NCBI RefSeq assembly: GCF_944391105.1
Contig: NZ_CALXSK010000044.1
Coordinates: 1-36,017, forward strand
DNA: 36,017 nt
Direction: 5' to 3'
From: an uncultured Victivallis sp.
GTDB lineage: Bacteria; Verrucomicrobiota; Lentisphaeria; Victivallales; Victivallaceae
The position numbers were made by a program, and so were the translations under genes. The notes under the pieces are model-generated. The model was not told the DNA's origin, searched no databases, and saw nothing but the letters and a program-made list of their open reading frames with translations. Shown here in pieces: positions 33,810-36,017 of this stretch (positions are counted from its first letter, which is position 1; each line of letters starts with the position of its first letter).

Positions 33810-34553
33810 ATGAAACGGAAACCGATGCTGATCGCCCATCGCGGGCTCTCCGCGACCTACCCGGAAAACACGCTTGTCGCATTTGACCGGGCGCTTGATC
33901 TGGATGTCGATGCCATGGAGTTTGATGTCCACATGACGAGCGATGGCGAGCTGGTCGTGACGCATGACGACACGGTCGACCGCTGCAGCAATGGTACTGG
34001 TGCGGTGCGGAATTTCACGTTTGCCGAGCTCCGGAAACTTGATTTCGGCGCCTGGAAGGCTCCGGAGTTCGCCGGGACGCGGATTCCGACCCTGTGCGAG
34101 GTTCTCGATCTGGTGGATCGAAAGCGTCCGGAACTCTATCTTTGCGTGGAACTCAAGGAGGACGACTGCGAATGTGCCCGCAAGGTGATTGCGGAACTTG
34201 ACCGGCGCGGCCGTCTGGGAAACTGTTCGATCATCAGCTTTCTGCCGCAGATGCTTTATTTTGTGAAAGGGCTGAACGAGAAGGCGTTTCTGCATGGTTT
34301 CATCGATGAGTCGGAGCTGGACAAGCCTGAAAAACGCGAGTATCTGAACCTGGTTGACCGGATCGGAGTATCGATCGGAAACGTTTCCGCAAAGTTCTCC
34401 CGCAGGCTGCATGAGCTGGGAATCGAAGTTGACTCCTGGGCTGCCGACACTCCGGAGCAGCTTCAAAAGATGATCGATGCAGGAGTCGATACCTTCACCT
34501 CGAATGCGCCGGACCGTGTTCTTGCCCGTTTCCGGCAGGAGTTTCACCGTTGA
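33810..34553 (+). CDS. Glycerophosphodiester phosphodiesterase
   Basis: A 247-residue GDPD that hydrolyses glycerophosphodiesters to sn-glycerol 3-phosphate and an alcohol. Catalytic residues are visible: IAHRG with His10 and Arg11, PENT, the metal ligands Glu37 and Asp39 in MEFDVHMTSDG, and His52 in VTHDDTVDRCSNGTG. The barrel continues through LCVELKEDD, and the C-terminus VDSWAADTPEQLQKMIDAGVD matches the usual W-N-D block, with TSNAPDR at the end. No signal peptide, so it is a cytoplasmic UgpQ-like form. AAAGGAG precedes ATG 33810. It is 19 bp from the glycerol-3-phosphate dehydrogenase gene, the next step for its product. Confidence 0.9.
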   Translation: MKRKPMLIAHRGLSATYPENTLVAFDRALDLDVDAMEFDVHMTSDGELVVTHDDTVDRCSNGTGAVRNFTFAELRKLDFGAWKAPEFAGTRIPTLCEVLDLVDRKRPELYLCVELKEDDCECARKVIAELDRRGRLGNCSIISFLPQMLYFVKGLNEKAFLHGFIDESELDKPEKREYLNLVDRIGVSIGNVSAKFSRRLHELGIEVDSWAADTPEQLQKMIDAGVDTFTSNAPDRVLARFRQEFHR

Positions 34554-34572
34554 CGGGCCAGGGGGGATTGCA

Positions 34573-35652
34573 ATGAGTATCATCACGATTGTCGGAGCGG
34601 GGATGATGGGTTCGGCGATGTCCGGCCCGGCAGCGGACAATGGTCATGAGGTGCGTCTGGTCGGGACGCCGCTGGACCGGGAGATCATCGATTCTGTGAG
34701 GGAGAGCGGATTTCATCCGACGCTGCGCAAGGGGTTGCCTTCTGTGGTCAGGGCGTATCAGGTCGAGGAGCTTGACCGGGCGCTGGAGGGGGCGGATCTG
34801 GTCATCGGCGGGGTGAGCAGTTTCGGGGTCGACTGGTTTTCGGAAGAGGTTCTTCCGCTGCTGCGGCCCGGGATTCCGGTGCTTTCGGTGACGAAGGGAT
34901 TGCGGGACAATCCGGATGGGACGCTTACGCCGTTTCCGTACCTGCTCGCGTCGCGCCTGCCGGAAAAGACGCGTGGAATGATTCCGTTCAATGCGATTGG
35001 TGGACCGTGCATCTGCTTTGAGTTGCTTGACAAACGTCATACGATGGTTTATTTCTGCGGGGAGGATCCGACAGTACTTGAGACGATTCGCGGTATGCTT
35101 GCGACGGGATACTATCACATTCTGACCACGACGGATGTGGCGGGGGTGGAAGGGTGTGTTGCGTTGAAGAACGCCTATGCGATGGGGGTATCGCTGGCGG
35201 TAGGTCTTGCGGATCGCGAGGTCGGGGATTTAGACGGGGAGGCTGCGACGGCACTGTGTGCGCCGGGGGCGCCGGATCGAAATCCGGTCTATAATCCTCA
35301 GGCGGCGCTTTTTGCGCAGAGCTGTCTTGAGATGCGCCGCATTGTGGAGCGCATGGGAGGAGACGGGGCGCTGGCCGGCGGGGTGCCGGGGGCAGGGGAT
35401 CTTTACGTCACGATTTTCGGTGGCCGGACGCGTCGTCTCGGGACGCTTCTGGGGCGGGGCATACCGTTTGCGGAGGCGGAAAAGATTTTGAAAGGTGTCA
35501 CGCTGGAATCGGTTGCGATTATTACGCGGGTAGCGCGTGCGCTTCGTGCCGGAGGTGTGAATCGGGTTGAATTTCCGTTATTGTTTCACATGGATGCGAT
35601 TCTGAACGGCGGTGCGGAAGTTGATCTGCCGTGGGATCAGTTTGGTTGTTAA
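34573..35652 (+). CDS. NAD(P)-dependent glycerol-3-phosphate dehydrogenase (GpsA-like)
   Basis: A 359-residue dehydrogenase interconverting glycerol 3-phosphate and dihydroxyacetone phosphate. The Rossmann motif is VGAGMMGSA (7-15). SVTKGL (105-110) carries one conserved lysine, and VEGCVALKNAYA with Lys199 the catalytic lysine, corresponding to ALKNV in GpsA. GGRTRRLGTLLGRG and LKGVTLESVAI are family blocks. It departs from standard GpsA in length (330-340 usual) and in GPCICFELLDKRHT where the GPS-A-E block is usual, so it may be a divergent paralogue in glycerophosphodiester use, not the housekeeping lipid enzyme. AGGGGGG precedes ATG 34573. It appears cotranscribed with the GDPD gene. Confidence 0.82.
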   Translation: MSIITIVGAGMMGSAMSGPAADNGHEVRLVGTPLDREIIDSVRESGFHPTLRKGLPSVVRAYQVEELDRALEGADLVIGGVSSFGVDWFSEEVLPLLRPGIPVLSVTKGLRDNPDGTLTPFPYLLASRLPEKTRGMIPFNAIGGPCICFELLDKRHTMVYFCGEDPTVLETIRGMLATGYYHILTTTDVAGVEGCVALKNAYAMGVSLAVGLADREVGDLDGEAATALCAPGAPDRNPVYNPQAALFAQSCLEMRRIVERMGGDGALAGGVPGAGDLYVTIFGGRTRRLGTLLGRGIPFAEAEKILKGVTLESVAIITRVARALRAGGVNRVEFPLLFHMDAILNGGAEVDLPWDQFGC

Positions 35653-35695
35653 GATTCGAATCCGGGCCCTGCGTTGCGATTTTCGCCTGATCGGC

Positions 35696-35724
35696 TTGAA
35701 ATTCTGCGGACGCGGGGTTATTTT
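35696..35724 (+). promoter_or_regulatory. Promoter of tRNA-Arg
   Basis: TTGAAA (35696-35701), 17 bp, TATTTT (35719-35724). The predicted start is one or two bases before the tRNA 5' end at 35733. It lies in the 80-bp gap after the dehydrogenase gene. Confidence 0.6.
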
Positions 35725-35732
35725 ATTGTGAT

Positions 35733-35808
<76 letters not shown>

Positions 35809-35972
35809 TTTTTACGCCCGGAAACGCCCTTTGAGGTACCACTGAGTACCACTCGAAAATTTCTCATCCCCCTGTTTTCGGCTTTCTCCGGCTTCGGACG
35901 ATACTGGCAATTACCGGCGCATTTTCTGCTGTTATTCTTAGCCACAGAAACTTTTAACAAAGAGGTTCTTCT
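35809..35972. other. Post-tRNA junction with repeats, possible element edge
   Basis: No gene is seen here. GTACCACT occurs twice close together (35836-35843 and 35846-35853) and the tRNA 3' end itself contains GGTACCA. A 15-bp perfect inverted repeat TTCTTAGCCACAGAA (35935-35949) / TTCTGTGGCTAAGAA (35969-35983) flanks an AAAGAGG ribosome site (35959-35965). These are the parts expected at the attachment end of an integrated element, but the rest lies outside the window. Confidence 0.4.
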
Positions 35973-36017
35973 GTGGCTAAGAAATCGTTACGCTTGAGCG
36001 TCGGGTCGATTTTCACC
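35973..36017 (+). CDS. Partial gene start, possible integrase
   Basis: GTG at 35973, 7 bp after AAAGAGG, opens a frame MAKKSLRLSVGSIFT that runs off the window end after 15 codons. Position right after a tRNA-Arg and the basic N-terminus are what a tRNA-targeting tyrosine recombinase would show, but 15 residues cannot prove it. The start codon lies inside the right arm of the 15-bp inverted repeat. Confidence 0.35.
   Translation, partial: MAKKSLRLSVGSIFT

Noticed and set aside
35652..35672. Second tRNA T-loop-like word GATTCGAATCC after the dehydrogenase stop
   Set aside because: Flanking bases do not form a T stem and nothing else of a tRNA is present; unlike 8357-8380 it has no long match to a tRNA.

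Overview
The window reads as a high-GC, gene-dense chromosomal segment of a Gram-negative, saccharolytic bacterium. Lipoprotein export, a family 9 heptosyltransferase and an ElyC-like envelope protein point to an outer membrane. The mix of heparinase-type lyase, GH38, GH36, arabinose genes and large secreted proteins resembles the Lentisphaerota (Victivallis-like) branch of the PVC superphylum. That placement is inference from gene content, not a phylogeny. Long antisense open frames are common because of the GC content and were discounted.

Layout. 78-1355: a 5'-truncated heparinase II/III-like lyase whose left side is replaced by about 77 bp of AT-rich DNA. 1421-6564: a tightly packed forward run with a sugar ABC importer (ATPase, permease, lipoprotein binding protein), an alpha/beta hydrolase, an FmdB-type zinc ribbon protein and ksgA. 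6666-8344: tyrA and a YlmA/ModF-like ABC ATPase. 11521-8385 (reverse): two PHP-domain phosphoesterases, an SbcD-like metallophosphoesterase and an ElyC-like membrane protein. 11767-14956: an EF-G paralogue and a LacI-type regulator. 15849-14923 (reverse): cysK. 16091-19177: a GH38 alpha-mannosidase ending in a strong terminator. 24211-19247 (reverse): metallophosphoesterase, GT9 heptosyltransferase, secreted unknown protein and GH36 alpha-galactosidase. 24706-24344 (reverse): RNase P RNA. 24824-28982: a GT-C-like membrane protein with a TPR-like tail and a large secreted unknown protein. 29100-32797: araB-araD-araA, converging on a DeoR-type regulator (33623-32832). 33810-35652: a glycerophosphodiester phosphodiesterase and a GpsA-like glycerol-3-phosphate dehydrogenase. 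35733-35808: tRNA-Arg(CCT). The last 45 bases look like the start of a gene, perhaps an integrase, preceded by a 15-bp inverted repeat.

Metabolically the segment covers import and hydrolysis of plant or host sugars (mannosides, alpha-galactosides, L-arabinose, possibly uronic acid polymers) plus a few housekeeping genes. A recurrent promoter stands out: TTGCAA, exactly 17 bp, then TATATT or TATCTT, upstream of five separate transcription units on both strands. It looks like the main housekeeping promoter of this lineage, with TTGCAA in place of the textbook TTGACA -35.

I see no CRISPR array, no defence island and no overtly novel multigene machine. The most unusual items are the repeated TTGCAA promoter, a near-copy of the tRNA-Arg 3' end at 8357-8380, the inverted repeat over a start codon beside the real tRNA-Arg, the EF-G paralogue lacking the catalytic histidine, a possibly leaderless membrane-protein gene next to rnpB, and the 771-residue secreted protein of unknown family. 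Both window ends carry sequence suggestive of mobile elements.
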